NCBI GenBank assembly: GCA_014804695.1
Contig: JAAUZJ010000010.1
Coordinates: 56,120-120,119 of the forward strand
Reading direction: 5' to 3'
Length of the DNA stretch: 64,000 nt
Origin: Lachnospiraceae bacterium
Lineage (GTDB): Bacteria; Bacillota; Clostridia; Lachnospirales; Lachnospiraceae
The position numbers and the translations under genes were made by a program. How positions within the stretch are numbered: position 1 is the first letter of the stretch; every line of letters begins with the position of its first letter. The notes below the pieces were generated by a model, which did no database searches, was not told where the DNA came from, and saw only the letters and a list, made by a program, of their open reading frames with translations. Positions 43,018 through 51,571 of this stretch are shown piece after piece.

Positions 43018-44661
43018 ATGATAAGAATAAATCAGATAAAGCTGCCTATATCCCATACAGATAAAGAACTTATTAAAAAAGCAGCAAACTTATTAGACGT
43101 TGAACCGGACAAGATTTTATCCTGTAAAATTGTCAAAAAGTCCATAGATGCCAGAAAGAAACCGGAAATATATTTTATATATGCAATAGATATAGAAACC
43201 GAAAATGAGGACGGAATTCTCGGTCGCTTAAGTTCGGGACGTTCACACCGAAACAGAAGTGTTCAGATCACTAAAGCTAAGGAGCAGGGATATAGTTTTC
43301 CTGATTCCGGAGAAATTAAGATAAATAAACGCCCTGTAATAATCGGCACCGGGCCGGCCGGGCTTTTCTGCGGATATTATTTATCACTTTACGGTTATCG
43401 CCCTATCCTGCTTGAACGTGGAAAAGCGGTGGATGAGAGGCGTAAGGATGTTGAAAAGTTCTGGGAAAGCGGCGTGCTTAACACAGATTCTAACGTCCAG
43501 TTTGGAGAGGGCGGAGCGGGAACCTTTTCGGATGGGAAGCTCAACACCCTTATTAAGGATAAAACCGGAAGAAATAAAGAGGTGCTTAAGGTTTTTGTAC
43601 GATCAGGTGCACCGGAAGAAATTTTATATGAAGCCAAACCGCATATCGGCACCGACATACTGATGAATGTGGTGAAAAATATGCGAAACGAGATAACCGC
43701 GCATGGCGGTGAGGTACGCTTTGAGAGCAAAGTAACTGATATTATAATAGATAAGGATAGAATAACAGGGGTTATTATTAATGACAGCGAGCAGCTTTCA
43801 ACTGATATAGTAGTATTTGCCATCGGCCATAGTGCAAGAGATACCTTTTATATGCTTAATAGGCATGGCGTACCAATGGAAGCGAAGGCATTTGCGGTCG
43901 GACTTAGAGTTGAGCATCCGCGAAAGTTTATTAATAACACCCAGTATGGAATGGAAGAAAATAAGCATCTTCCGACGGCAAACTATAAGTTGACCGCTAA
44001 AGCCACAAATGGCAGGGGAGTCTATTCATTTTGCATGTGTCCCGGAGGTTATGTGGTAAATGCCTCTTCTGAGGAGGGGCGGCTTGCAATAAACGGCATG
44101 AGTTACAGTAAAAGAAATGGTGATAATTCCAACAGCGCCATAATAATTACCGTAACGCCGGAGGATTTTGAAAGTACGCATCCGTTTTCCGGAGTGGAAT
44201 TTCAGCGCCTTTTAGAAAAAAAAGCCTTTGAGGTCGGGAAAGGGCAGGTCCCTGTGGAAACTTACGGTGATTTTAGACAGGCTGTTACAGGCGCGATGCC
44301 GTCTATATCGGTGATTGCCGGTGAGTATCCGGATTTTAAGCCACAAATAAAGGGAGCCTATAGTTTTGCACCTGTTCATAAAATTTTGCCGGAGGTTCTT
44401 AATCAATCGTTTGTAGAAGGAATGGAGCAGTTTAACAGGATGATGCCGGGTTTCGCGGATAGCGGCGTTTATGTATCCGGTGTTGAAAGCAGGACTTCTT
44501 CGCCGGTACGCATACATAGGGATGAACTTGGACAGTCGCAGATTCGCGGGCTTTACCCATGCGGTGAAGGTGCGGGATATGCAGGCGGAATTACATCGGC
44601 AGCTATGGACGGCATGGCTATTGCTGAAAAAATTGCAAGTGTTTATAAGGGTGAAAAATGA
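43018..44661 (+). CDS. FAD-dependent dehydrogenase, COG2509-like
   Basis: Flavoprotein of 547 aa. An N-terminal domain (about 1-85, MIRINQIKLPISHTDKELIK) precedes the FAD Rossmann motif PVIIGTGPAGLFCGYYLSLYG near residue 108 and the conserved SNVQFGEGGAGTFSDGKLNT near 155. The C-terminus has YPCGEGAGYAGGITSAAMDGM near 520, typical of this uncharacterised family. The start codon has no good ribosome binding site, but it gives the usual family N-terminus; an ATG at 42999 lies in another frame. Substrate unknown. It lies 48 bp after the other flavoprotein and 16 bp before proB. Confidence 0.88.
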   Translation: MIRINQIKLPISHTDKELIKKAANLLDVEPDKILSCKIVKKSIDARKKPEIYFIYAIDIETENEDGILGRLSSGRSHRNRSVQITKAKEQGYSFPDSGEIKINKRPVIIGTGPAGLFCGYYLSLYGYRPILLERGKAVDERRKDVEKFWESGVLNTDSNVQFGEGGAGTFSDGKLNTLIKDKTGRNKEVLKVFVRSGAPEEILYEAKPHIGTDILMNVVKNMRNEITAHGGEVRFESKVTDIIIDKDRITGVIINDSEQLSTDIVVFAIGHSARDTFYMLNRHGVPMEAKAFAVGLRVEHPRKFINNTQYGMEENKHLPTANYKLTAKATNGRGVYSFCMCPGGYVVNASSEEGRLAINGMSYSKRNGDNSNSAIIITVTPEDFESTHPFSGVEFQRLLEKKAFEVGKGQVPVETYGDFRQAVTGAMPSISVIAGEYPDFKPQIKGAYSFAPVHKILPEVLNQSFVEGMEQFNRMMPGFADSGVYVSGVESRTSSPVRIHRDELGQSQIRGLYPCGEGAGYAGGITSAAMDGMAIAEKIASVYKGEK

Positions 44662-44677
44662 TTGGAGAGTGATATAA

Positions 44678-45541
44678 ATGTCAGGAATCAGGGAAACACT
44701 TAAGGATAAAAAGAGAATTGTTATAAAAATAGGTTCATCATCCCTACAGCATGTAGAAACAGGGAATTTGGACTATGCAAAACTTGATATGCTTGTCAGG
44801 GAGCTTTGTGATTTAAGAAATCAGGGTAAGGATGTGGTGCTTGTTACGTCAGGCGCAATCGCTGTCGGAAAAAGAGCTGTTAACTTTAACGACGTAAAAG
44901 AAGAAAACCCTATAGCCGTTAAGCAGGCATATGCGGCAATAGGGCAGGCAAGGCTTATGATGACCTATCAGAAGATTTTTGCGGAATATAATCAGGTTGC
45001 AGCTCAGATTCTTATGACCAAATATACGATAGTGGATAACCTCAATCGTTTTAATGCAAGGAATACATTTGCAGAGTTATTTAAGCTTGGCGTTATTCCG
45101 ATAGTAAATGAAAATGATACCGTAGCGACCCATGAAATTGAGATTGGAGATAACGATACACTCTCGGCAATCGTAGCTTCGTTGGTCGGTGCCGATCTGC
45201 TCATCCTTTTATCCGATATCGACGGACTCTATACGGATGATCCGCACAGTAATCCGGACGCTAAGTATATAGAAGTGGTAGAAGAACTTACGGAAGAACT
45301 CCTTGAAATGGGAAAAGAATCCACTGGAAGCGATTCGGGAACCGGCGGTATGAATACCAAGCTTCAGGCGGCTAAGATCGCAAGCAGCGTCGGTATCGAT
45401 ATGGTTATTGCCAACAGCAGGGAAATTAAGAATATCCGAAGGATTTTAGATGGGAAAAATATCGGAACGCTGTTTGTGGCAAACAGAGATGAGCAGTTTG
45501 ATCTTCCGTTGTATGTGCAGCAGATGCATATTAAGGGATAG
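44678..45541 (+). CDS. proB: Glutamate 5-kinase
   Basis: First enzyme of proline synthesis, phosphorylating glutamate to gamma-glutamyl phosphate. Amino-acid-kinase fold: RIVIKIGSSSLQH near residue 14, VVLVTSGAIAVGKRAVNF near 47, IVNENDTVATHEIEIGDNDTLSA near 138 and GTGGMNTKLQAAKIA near 220. At 287 aa it lacks the C-terminal PUA domain of the E. coli enzyme, as is common in clostridia. It heads the proB-ynzC-fthC-proA operon. Confidence 0.96.
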   Translation: MSGIRETLKDKKRIVIKIGSSSLQHVETGNLDYAKLDMLVRELCDLRNQGKDVVLVTSGAIAVGKRAVNFNDVKEENPIAVKQAYAAIGQARLMMTYQKIFAEYNQVAAQILMTKYTIVDNLNRFNARNTFAELFKLGVIPIVNENDTVATHEIEIGDNDTLSAIVASLVGADLLILLSDIDGLYTDDPHSNPDAKYIEVVEELTEELLEMGKESTGSDSGTGGMNTKLQAAKIASSVGIDMVIANSREIKNIRRILDGKNIGTLFVANRDEQFDLPLYVQQMHIKG

Positions 45542-45607
45542 CGGGATAGGATATTGGAAATGTTTGAGCAATTGATTGGTAATATATGAGAAAGGCGGAT
45601 AACTTAT

Positions 45608-45841
45608 ATGGGCGAAGACAATGCGAAGTATACAATGGATGAAATGGTCAAGCGAATTAATGAACTGTATCATAAATCACAGGCGGAAGGTTTGACGGAT
45701 GCCGAAAAAGAAGAACAGGATAAGCTAAGGCATGCCTATGCAGCGAATATAAGGAATAACCTTCGCGGGCAGCTTGATAATATTTCAATTGTGGAAAAGG
45801 ACGGTTCGATCACTAATTTAGGAGAAAAACATGGACGTTAG
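45608..45841 (+). CDS. DUF896 / YnzC-family protein
   Basis: Small helical protein of 77 aa, with the family pattern MVKRINELYHKSQAEGLTDA followed by EEEQDKLRHAYAANIRNNLRGQL. YnzC homologues are widespread in Firmicutes and of unknown function (Bacillus YnzC is SOS-linked). GAAAGGCGG lies upstream of ATG. Its end overlaps the next gene by 11 bp. Its conserved place inside a proline/folate operon is notable. Confidence 0.88.
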   Translation: MGEDNAKYTMDEMVKRINELYHKSQAEGLTDAEKEEQDKLRHAYAANIRNNLRGQLDNISIVEKDGSITNLGEKHGR

Positions 45842-46490
45842 TTTAAATGATGGAAAAGATTTGGCTGACGAAAAAAAGCGGATCAGAAGAGAGGCATTAT
45901 CTGTCCGAGATATGCTTTCGCAGGAACTTCGGCAAGAGAAGAGCAGTAAAATCTTACAGACTATATATGAAATGGAAATATATAAAATAACAAACGTTAT
46001 ATTATGCTATGTGGATTACCAAAGCGAAGTTATAACTACGCCTCTGATTGAGCGGGCGATTGCAGATGGGAAAAAAGTCTTTTGCCCGAAAGTATCCGGA
46101 ACTGATATGGAGTTTTACCGTATAATAGGTGTGGGCGAACTTAAGGCAGGATACAAGGGAATAAAAGAACCGGTGGGCAGTCAAGACTTTTTGGATTTTT
46201 TATGTGAGAGAGATGACTTGTCGGACGATCCGGATGCCGGGAATAGGGTAAATAACAAAACGCTTGTTATTATACCGGGGTCAGCTTTTGATAAAGGCTG
46301 TCACAGGATGGGATATGGAAAGGGTTTTTATGATAAATATCTGACACGGCTGTTGGAAAATAATATTGATGTTTATATGCTTGGATTAGGATATGAATGT
46401 CAGTTAATTGATAAGGTGCCATGTGAGGCGCATGATATTGTTCTTGATATGCTGGTGACAGAAGAAAATATATATAGGAGGAAGATATAG
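45831..46490 (+). CDS. 5-formyltetrahydrofolate cyclo-ligase
   Basis: Converts 5-formyl-THF back to 5,10-methenyl-THF with ATP, recycling the inhibitory storage form and feeding FolD. Family features are KKRIRREALSVRDML at the N-terminus, ATP/substrate residues in VIIPGSAFDKGCHRMGYGKGFYDKYL near residue 140-165 and GLGYECQLIDKVPCEAHD near the end. The length of 219 aa is slightly longer than average because of a 10-residue N-terminal extension. It starts within ynzC and proA begins two bases after its stop. Confidence 0.94.
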   Translation: MDVSLNDGKDLADEKKRIRREALSVRDMLSQELRQEKSSKILQTIYEMEIYKITNVILCYVDYQSEVITTPLIERAIADGKKVFCPKVSGTDMEFYRIIGVGELKAGYKGIKEPVGSQDFLDFLCERDDLSDDPDAGNRVNNKTLVIIPGSAFDKGCHRMGYGKGFYDKYLTRLLENNIDVYMLGLGYECQLIDKVPCEAHDIVLDMLVTEENIYRRKI

Positions 46491-46492
46491 TT

Positions 46493-47740
46493 ATGTGTAA
46501 TTTAGAAGAAATCGGAAAAAGGGCGGTGGATGCCAAATATGTTTTGCAGATGCTTCCCACTGTAAAAAAGGATGAGGCGCTTAAGGCAGTAGCGGATGCC
46601 CTGTTGGAAAGGCGTAAAGAAATTCTTGAAGCCAATGAAAAAGATTTGGTTATAGCGCAGGACAACGGTATGCATGAGGGAATGCTTGACCGGTTAAAAC
46701 TTACGTCTGAGCGTATTGAGGCAATGGCGCAGGGGCTTGTGCAGATTGCGGGCTTAACCGACCCTCTGGGTGAGGTGTTGGATAGATTTAACAGACCAAA
46801 CGGCCTTCAGATCACAAAGATTCGTGTACCGCTCGGAGTTGTTGGGATTATTTATGAATCCAGGCCTAATGTTACTGCGGATGCTTTTGGACTGTGTTTT
46901 AAGACCGGTAATGCGGTTATATTAAAAGGTGGTAAGGATGCAATTAATTCAAACATTGCAATAACAGATGTTATTAGAGAGGCACTTGCCAAAGAAGGAA
47001 TAACCGAGGACGCCATACAGCTTATTACTGATAACGATAGAAGCGTAACTAATGAATTTATGAAGATGAATAAATACATAGATGTGCTGATTCCAAGAGG
47101 CGGTGCGGGGCTGATCCGTGCGGTTGTGGAGAATAGTACAGTTCCTGTAATTGAGACAGGCAGCGGAAATTGTCATATTTATATTGATGAGGATGCGGAT
47201 ATAATGAAGATAATCCTGATCGTTATGAATGCCAAGATACAGCGCATCGGAGTGTGCAATGCCTGCGAGTCTTTAGTTATTCATGAGAAGATAGTTGACA
47301 AGGTGCTTCCGGCGCTTGGAAAGGCCCTTCGTGAGAAAAATGTGGAAATAAGGGGCGATGAGAGAGTACAGAAGGTGCTTTCAAATTGTGTGCCTGCATC
47401 GGATGAAGATTATGGAACGGAGTATCTGGATTACATTATTTCTATTAAAACCGTATCATCAATAGAAGAGGCAATTGAACATATCAATCGTTATTCAACC
47501 GGACATTCCGAGGCTATTATTACCGAGAATGACGAACATGCCCAGATGTTTTTGCATGGAATTGACTCTGCCTGCGTTTATGTAAATGCTTCCACCAGAT
47601 TTACTGACGGTTTTGAGTTTGGGTTCGGTGCGGAAATCGGAATAAGCACACAGAAACTCCATGCAAGGGGACCTATGGGCTTAAAAGAACTTACGACATA
47701 TAAATATGGTATAATTGGCGATGGACAGATAAGACAGTAA
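46493..47740 (+). CDS. proA: Gamma-glutamyl phosphate reductase
   Basis: Second enzyme of proline synthesis, using NADPH to reduce gamma-glutamyl phosphate to glutamate semialdehyde. The catalytic Cys sits in QRIGVCNACESLVIHEKI near residue 255. Other family marks are RVPLGVVGIIYESRPNVTADA near 110, PRGGAGLIRAVVENSTVPVIETG near 200 and the C-terminal FGFGAEIGISTQKLHARGPMGLKELTT. At 415 aa it is complete. It closes the operon begun by proB. Confidence 0.97.
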   Translation: MCNLEEIGKRAVDAKYVLQMLPTVKKDEALKAVADALLERRKEILEANEKDLVIAQDNGMHEGMLDRLKLTSERIEAMAQGLVQIAGLTDPLGEVLDRFNRPNGLQITKIRVPLGVVGIIYESRPNVTADAFGLCFKTGNAVILKGGKDAINSNIAITDVIREALAKEGITEDAIQLITDNDRSVTNEFMKMNKYIDVLIPRGGAGLIRAVVENSTVPVIETGSGNCHIYIDEDADIMKIILIVMNAKIQRIGVCNACESLVIHEKIVDKVLPALGKALREKNVEIRGDERVQKVLSNCVPASDEDYGTEYLDYIISIKTVSSIEEAIEHINRYSTGHSEAIITENDEHAQMFLHGIDSACVYVNASTRFTDGFEFGFGAEIGISTQKLHARGPMGLKELTTYKYGIIGDGQIRQ

Positions 47741-47833
47741 GCTTTTTATATACTTTTTTAGTATATTTAGTATGCTTTTATTCACATTTTCTGTATTTTG
47801 CTTGCATTTTTTATCTTTTTTTAAATTTTTTTG

Positions 47834-47862
47834 TTTATTTTTATACAAATGTGTGATATAAT
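47834..47862 (+). promoter_or_regulatory. SigA-type promoter of the chemoreceptor
   Basis: TTTATT, 17 bases, then TATAAT with a preceding TGTGA, giving an extended -10. It lies about 97 bp upstream of the GTG start. No SigD-type CCGATA motif is seen in the gap, unlike at the flagellin gene. The -35 is weak. Confidence 0.5.
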
Positions 47863-47958
47863 GAAGTCGAATTTTTATGCTATTGAAAAGAAATTACATA
47901 AAGCATCAATGATATGCTGATTTCCAAAAAATATCTACAGTAAAGAGAGGGCAAAATT

Positions 47959-49701
47959 GTGGACAAAAAGAAGAAAAAAGGATTAAGCGTTTTAACCAAA
48001 ATAATACTTATGTGTTCTCTTCCCATGATCATCCTGAGCGTGATAATTACGGTTTATTCGGTTGAAGTGCTTATATCAGGAATGCAAAGTGAGGCAATAA
48101 AATCATTGAGTTACCTGTGTCAGAGTGTTTCGGCATCTTATGATGCACTTGATCCCGGAGATTATTATATGGATGGCGATCAACTTTATAAAGGTGAGTT
48201 TTGTATTTCAGGTAATGAGGATATAATTGATAGTTATACCAAAGGCTATGATGTTGATATTACACTTTTCTACGGTGACACCAGGCGGGCTACTTCTTTA
48301 AAGGATTCTCAGACAGGAGAGCGTATTATAGGAACTACGGCTTCTGACGCAGTAGTAGATAAGGTTATTAATAAAGGAGAAAGTTATACTTCTACTGACA
48401 TTACAATTAATAATAAGAATTACTATGCTTACTACCAACCGTTACAGAATAGCAACGGACAGATAGTCGGTATGATATTTGCGGGAGAACCGAGTGAAGA
48501 TATTGATAAAACAATAAGCCAGAGAAGACTTAGCATAATCGGAATTTCGTTATTTATTTTGATCATATCTATAGGAATATGTTCAGTTCTTATAAAAGGT
48601 ATAGTGAGTATTATAACTCATGCCGGAGGAATGGTTGATGGAATTTCAAATGGTGATTTACGTATACAACTGAGTGACAGGGCTGCCAGACTTAGTGAGA
48701 AAGCTAAAACCAGAGATGATGAAATAGGCATTATGATCAATTCTATGTATAGTCTGGTGGATAAACTTCAGGGGACGATAAGGAGAATTAAAGAGACAAC
48801 GGAAAATCTGCTTCAGGCGGGTGATTCACTTGAAGGAATGGCAAACCAGACCAGCAACACTACGGATGAGATCAGCAGGGCGATAGAAGAGGTTTCTAAA
48901 GGCGCCGTTATACAGGCGGAAGAGATTGAGTCTGCAACCATGCAGGTGGCTACTATCGGTAATATGATTGAAAGCATAGTTATAAGCGTAAAAGAATTAG
49001 ATGAGGTATCCAGAAATATGAAGCAGGCGGATGATGAATCCGAGCAGATCATTGATGAACTTGGCAGGTCTAATGACAGAACGATTGAAGCAATTAAAAA
49101 GATAGACGAATCCGTACATACTACGAATGATTCCGTTGGAAAGATTCAGGAAGCTGTTAATCTGATCACATCGATTGCCAGCGAGACAAGCCTTCTTGCA
49201 CTTAATGCTAGTATTGAGGCTGCAAGGGCAGGAGAGGCAGGACGTGGTTTTGCAGTTGTTGCATCCCAGATTTCTAAACTGTCCGAGGATTCCAATAATT
49301 CTGCTAAGACAATTGAGGATATTATTAATCAGCTTTCTGTTGATTCGGAAGCTTCCGTACAGATTATGGCAGAGGTGAGCGACATTATAGCTGAGCAGCA
49401 GAGTAAACTGAATGAAACAAGAATTAAATTTAACGATGTGAGCAAGGGCATTGATTCATCTATGGTAGAGTCCAAGAATATTTATGATCAGATTCAGGAA
49501 TGTGATGCGGCAAGAGTTAAAGTAACAGATGTTATTGAAAATCTGTCTGCGGTTTCCGAAGAAAATGCAGCTTCAACGCAACAGACAAATTCCTCTATGC
49601 AGGAACTTAATTACACTGTTAACCAACTTGCTGATGCTGCTAAGGAGCTTAAGAATATTGCAGATGCTCTTGGCGAAGATATTTCATTCTTCACTGTTTA
49701 G
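47959..49701 (+). CDS. Methyl-accepting chemotaxis protein
   Basis: Transmembrane chemoreceptor of 580 aa. TM1 near residues 12-34, an extracellular Cache-like sensor (about 38-185, [20 protein letters not shown]), TM2 near 188-212 ([22 protein letters not shown]), a HAMP region, then the cytoplasmic signalling helices. The signalling tip is [43 protein letters not shown] near 395-440, a canonical CheA/CheW contact site. The GTG start follows GAGAGGGC. Ligand unknown. It links the organism to chemotaxis with the flagellin. Confidence 0.93.
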   Translation: MDKKKKKGLSVLTKIILMCSLPMIILSVIITVYSVEVLISGMQSEAIKSLSYLCQSVSASYDALDPGDYYMDGDQLYKGEFCISGNEDIIDSYTKGYDVDITLFYGDTRRATSLKDSQTGERIIGTTASDAVVDKVINKGESYTSTDITINNKNYYAYYQPLQNSNGQIVGMIFAGEPSEDIDKTISQRRLSIIGISLFILIISIGICSVLIKGIVSIITHAGGMVDGISNGDLRIQLSDRAARLSEKAKTRDDEIGIMINSMYSLVDKLQGTIRRIKETTENLLQAGDSLEGMANQTSNTTDEISRAIEEVSKGAVIQAEEIESATMQVATIGNMIESIVISVKELDEVSRNMKQADDESEQIIDELGRSNDRTIEAIKKIDESVHTTNDSVGKIQEAVNLITSIASETSLLALNASIEAARAGEAGRGFAVVASQISKLSEDSNNSAKTIEDIINQLSVDSEASVQIMAEVSDIIAEQQSKLNETRIKFNDVSKGIDSSMVESKNIYDQIQECDAARVKVTDVIENLSAVSEENAASTQQTNSSMQELNYTVNQLADAAKELKNIADALGEDISFFTV

Positions 49702-49740
49702 TGATGATGCCTGTATTGGGTTTTGAATGGGAATAGAATT

Positions 49741-49989
49741 ATGAATAATGAGTTAGAAATGTCTGTTTCTCCAATATGCACTAAGGATGCACAGAAATAT
49801 GCGTTTGTATCCTTTACCGATGGAGTAAGAACCGCAGAAGGTAAAATTCCCGATTGCGTAATTATAAACAATAATGGTTTTGGCGAAGACGAAGTACAGC
49901 AATTGGAGGCTTACATGAAACAGGAACTGCCACAGCTTAAAAAGATGGCTGCTGGGATAAATGTATTAAAGAATTTTTTAACAACGTAA
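49741..49989 (+). CDS. Small conserved protein next to chemoreceptor, 82 aa
   Basis: I recognise this only as a small protein common in Lachnospiraceae. It has no signal peptide or span. The core reads SPICTKDAQKYAFVSFTDGV and IPDCVIINNNGFGEDEVQQL, then a helical C-terminus. The track uses TTG 49723 as start; ATG 49741 is more natural and follows GGGAATAG. It lies 39 bp after the chemoreceptor and is followed by a terminator, so it is the last gene of that transcript. Confidence 0.7.
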   Translation: MNNELEMSVSPICTKDAQKYAFVSFTDGVRTAEGKIPDCVIINNNGFGEDEVQQLEAYMKQELPQLKKMAAGINVLKNFLTT

Positions 49990-49993
49990 TTAA

Positions 49994-50034
49994 AAGGGTA
50001 TGTCCGAAAGCATATTTGGGCATACCCTTATTTT
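49994..50034 (+). terminator. Terminator of the chemoreceptor operon
   Basis: Stem AAGGGTATGTCC / GGGCATACCCTT (one U-G pair) with a 12-nt loop, followed by ATTTTTA. It begins five bases after the stop codon. On the minus strand it can also serve the convergent GNAT gene. Confidence 0.85.
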
Positions 50035-50065
50035 TACATTATAGGAAATTACGCCACATTGTATA

Positions 50066-50566
50066 TTATTTCAACTCTATATAATAGGGACAGATATCTT
50101 CATATTCCCCATTTTTTAAAAGAAATCCCTTCGGTATAACCCCTAACTGTTTGAATCCGATTCTCTCATACAAATGGCGTGCATGGATATTGGTTGATAC
50201 AACAGCATTAAATTGAAGTATTCTAAAGCCTGATTCTTTTCCCCTTGCTATGCAGTCTAAGACCAGTTTTTCTCCAATGTGCAGTCCGCGGCTTGTGGAA
50301 GTCACAGCATAGCTTGCATTGCAAATATGTCCGCATCTGCCCACGTTGTTAGGATGTAGTATGTATAACCCCAGAATCTCACCAGTGTCGCTATTCTCGG
50401 CTACTCCACAGTAGCTTTGTCCTTCAAAAAACTCTTTTCCGGTTACGGAGTCCAGTAATTCTAACTGCGGAAATGCAATACCGTCTTCGACAACTTCATT
50501 CCATATTTTAACCATAGGTTCAATATCTGCTGGGGTGTATTTTCTGATTAGAATATTATTTTTCAT
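50066..50566 (-). CDS. GNAT-family N-acetyltransferase
   Basis: Acetyl-CoA-dependent acyltransferase fold of 166 aa, closest to phosphinothricin/amino-acid acetyltransferase-like proteins: IRKYTPADIEPMVKIWNEVV at the N-terminus, the acetyl-CoA motif SRGLHIGEKLVLDCIARGKE near residue 92, and NIHARHLYERIGFKQLGVIPKGF near 127. The ATG is preceded by GAGGAGGAAC. Acceptor substrate is unknown. It converges with the chemoreceptor operon. Confidence 0.88.
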   Translation of the reverse strand: MKNNILIRKYTPADIEPMVKIWNEVVEDGIAFPQLELLDSVTGKEFFEGQSYCGVAENSDTGEILGLYILHPNNVGRCGHICNASYAVTSTSRGLHIGEKLVLDCIARGKESGFRILQFNAVVSTNIHARHLYERIGFKQLGVIPKGFLLKNGEYEDICPYYIELK

Positions 50567-50773
50567 GATCGTTCCTCCTCGTATTTGTTACAATAGCATA
50601 AAAATCACAGTATATGGAGTCCACCTAAGCCTGTGCCTGCACTTGCACTATAATTAGAAGTATACTACATTTTCGTTCATATGGGATAAAGTTCAGCAAA
50701 ATTTTTTATAATCAGGTTTGTCTCTATTTTTCATACTTTTTATATAAAAATAGTGTAAATGTTTAAATTACAG

Positions 50774-50825
50774 TTGACATATATATTAAAATGTAATATT
50801 ATACATATGAACAGATGAACATATG
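50774..50825 (+). promoter_or_regulatory. Promoter and inverted-repeat operator of the metal-resistance operon
   Basis: A strong SigA promoter, TTGACA (50774), 17 bases, TATTAT (50797), leads directly to CATATG-N10-CATATG (50804-50825), an inverted repeat containing a direct TGAACA repeat. It sits just downstream of the -10, where ArsR/SmtB repressors bind. The operator assignment is inference from position and symmetry. Confidence 0.65.
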
Positions 50826-50845
50826 TTAAACGAAAGGAGAGAAAT

Positions 50846-51223
50846 GTGGAAACCAATAAAGAAATGGAAGTATCAGAGATTCCTGAAACTGAGTTTCTGG
50901 CGGCAAGAGAAGATGTTGTAAAAAGAGTTCTTTCACAACAGCCTGATGACGAAATCTTATATGACTTGGCAGAATTATTTAAAGTATTCGGAGATTCGAC
51001 CAGGATTAAAATATTGTATTCCCTGTTTGAAAACGAATTATGCGTATACGATATTGCAAGACTTCTTAATTTGAGCCAGTCATCGGTAAGCCATCAGCTT
51101 AGAATCCTGAAAACCTCTAAACTGGTTAAATTCAGGCGTGAAGGAAAATCAATTTTTTATTCCCTTGATGATGAACATGTACGCGAGATCATAAGTATGG
51201 GAATGGAACATGTGGAAGAGTAA
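50846..51223 (+). CDS. ArsR/SmtB-family metal-sensing repressor
   Basis: Cytoplasmic dimeric repressor, 125 aa. The winged helix-turn-helix is ELCVYDIARLLNLSQSSVSHQLRILKTSKLVKFRR. The C-terminal alpha-5 helix has DDEHVREIISMGMEHVEE, which keeps the Asp-x-His and His-x-x-Glu spacing of the SmtB/CzrA zinc site. An ELCVYD cysteine marks a possible second site. The GTG start follows AAAGGAGAG. It likely senses zinc or a similar divalent metal and controls the HMA protein and ATPase downstream. Confidence 0.92.
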   Translation: METNKEMEVSEIPETEFLAAREDVVKRVLSQQPDDEILYDLAELFKVFGDSTRIKILYSLFENELCVYDIARLLNLSQSSVSHQLRILKTSKLVKFRREGKSIFYSLDDEHVREIISMGMEHVEE

Positions 51224-51288
51224 GTGAAATGAGTCAATTGCAAAATGCCTAAGTGAATAAAATAAGTGAAAGGAAAGAGGTAAGTAAA

Positions 51289-51507
51289 ATGGAAAAAACA
51301 TATAAGATTGAGGTGGATTGTGCAAACTGCGCAGAGAAGATGGAAGATGCGGCAAAGAAGACTGAGGGCGTGGCTGATGCTACGGTTAGTTTTATGACAC
51401 AGAAAATGAAGGTTGTGTTTGCAGATGGCGCTGACGAGAAGGCAGTTATGAAGAAGGTTTTAAAGGCATGTAGGAAGGTAGAGCCTGATTGTGATATTGA
51501 ACTATAA
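51289..51507 (+). CDS. Stand-alone heavy-metal-associated (HMA) domain protein
   Basis: Small 72-aa ferredoxin-like HMA domain with the metal-binding CANC motif in KIEVDCANCAEKMEDAAKK near residues 8-17, and four more strand/helix elements. It is like a soluble metallochaperone. The track start at 51253 is replaced by ATG 51289, which follows AAGAGG by eight bases. The next gene's ATPase lacks an N-terminal HMA domain, so this protein probably supplies it in trans. A hairpin follows before the ATPase gene. Confidence 0.88.
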   Translation: MEKTYKIEVDCANCAEKMEDAAKKTEGVADATVSFMTQKMKVVFADGADEKAVMKKVLKACRKVEPDCDIEL

Positions 51508-51508
51508 A

Positions 51509-51532
51509 AATTGTTGCCCGACGGCGACAATT
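51509..51532 (+). promoter_or_regulatory. Intercistronic hairpin between HMA and ATPase genes
   Basis: AATTGTTGCC pairs with GGCGACAATT around a CGAC loop (one U-G pair). No T-tract follows, so it is not a normal terminator. It may stabilise the upstream mRNA or reduce ATPase expression relative to the small HMA protein. This role is inference. Confidence 0.5.
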
Positions 51533-51571
51533 CAGAATACACAATATTGAAGGCTAAAGAGGTATTAAACA

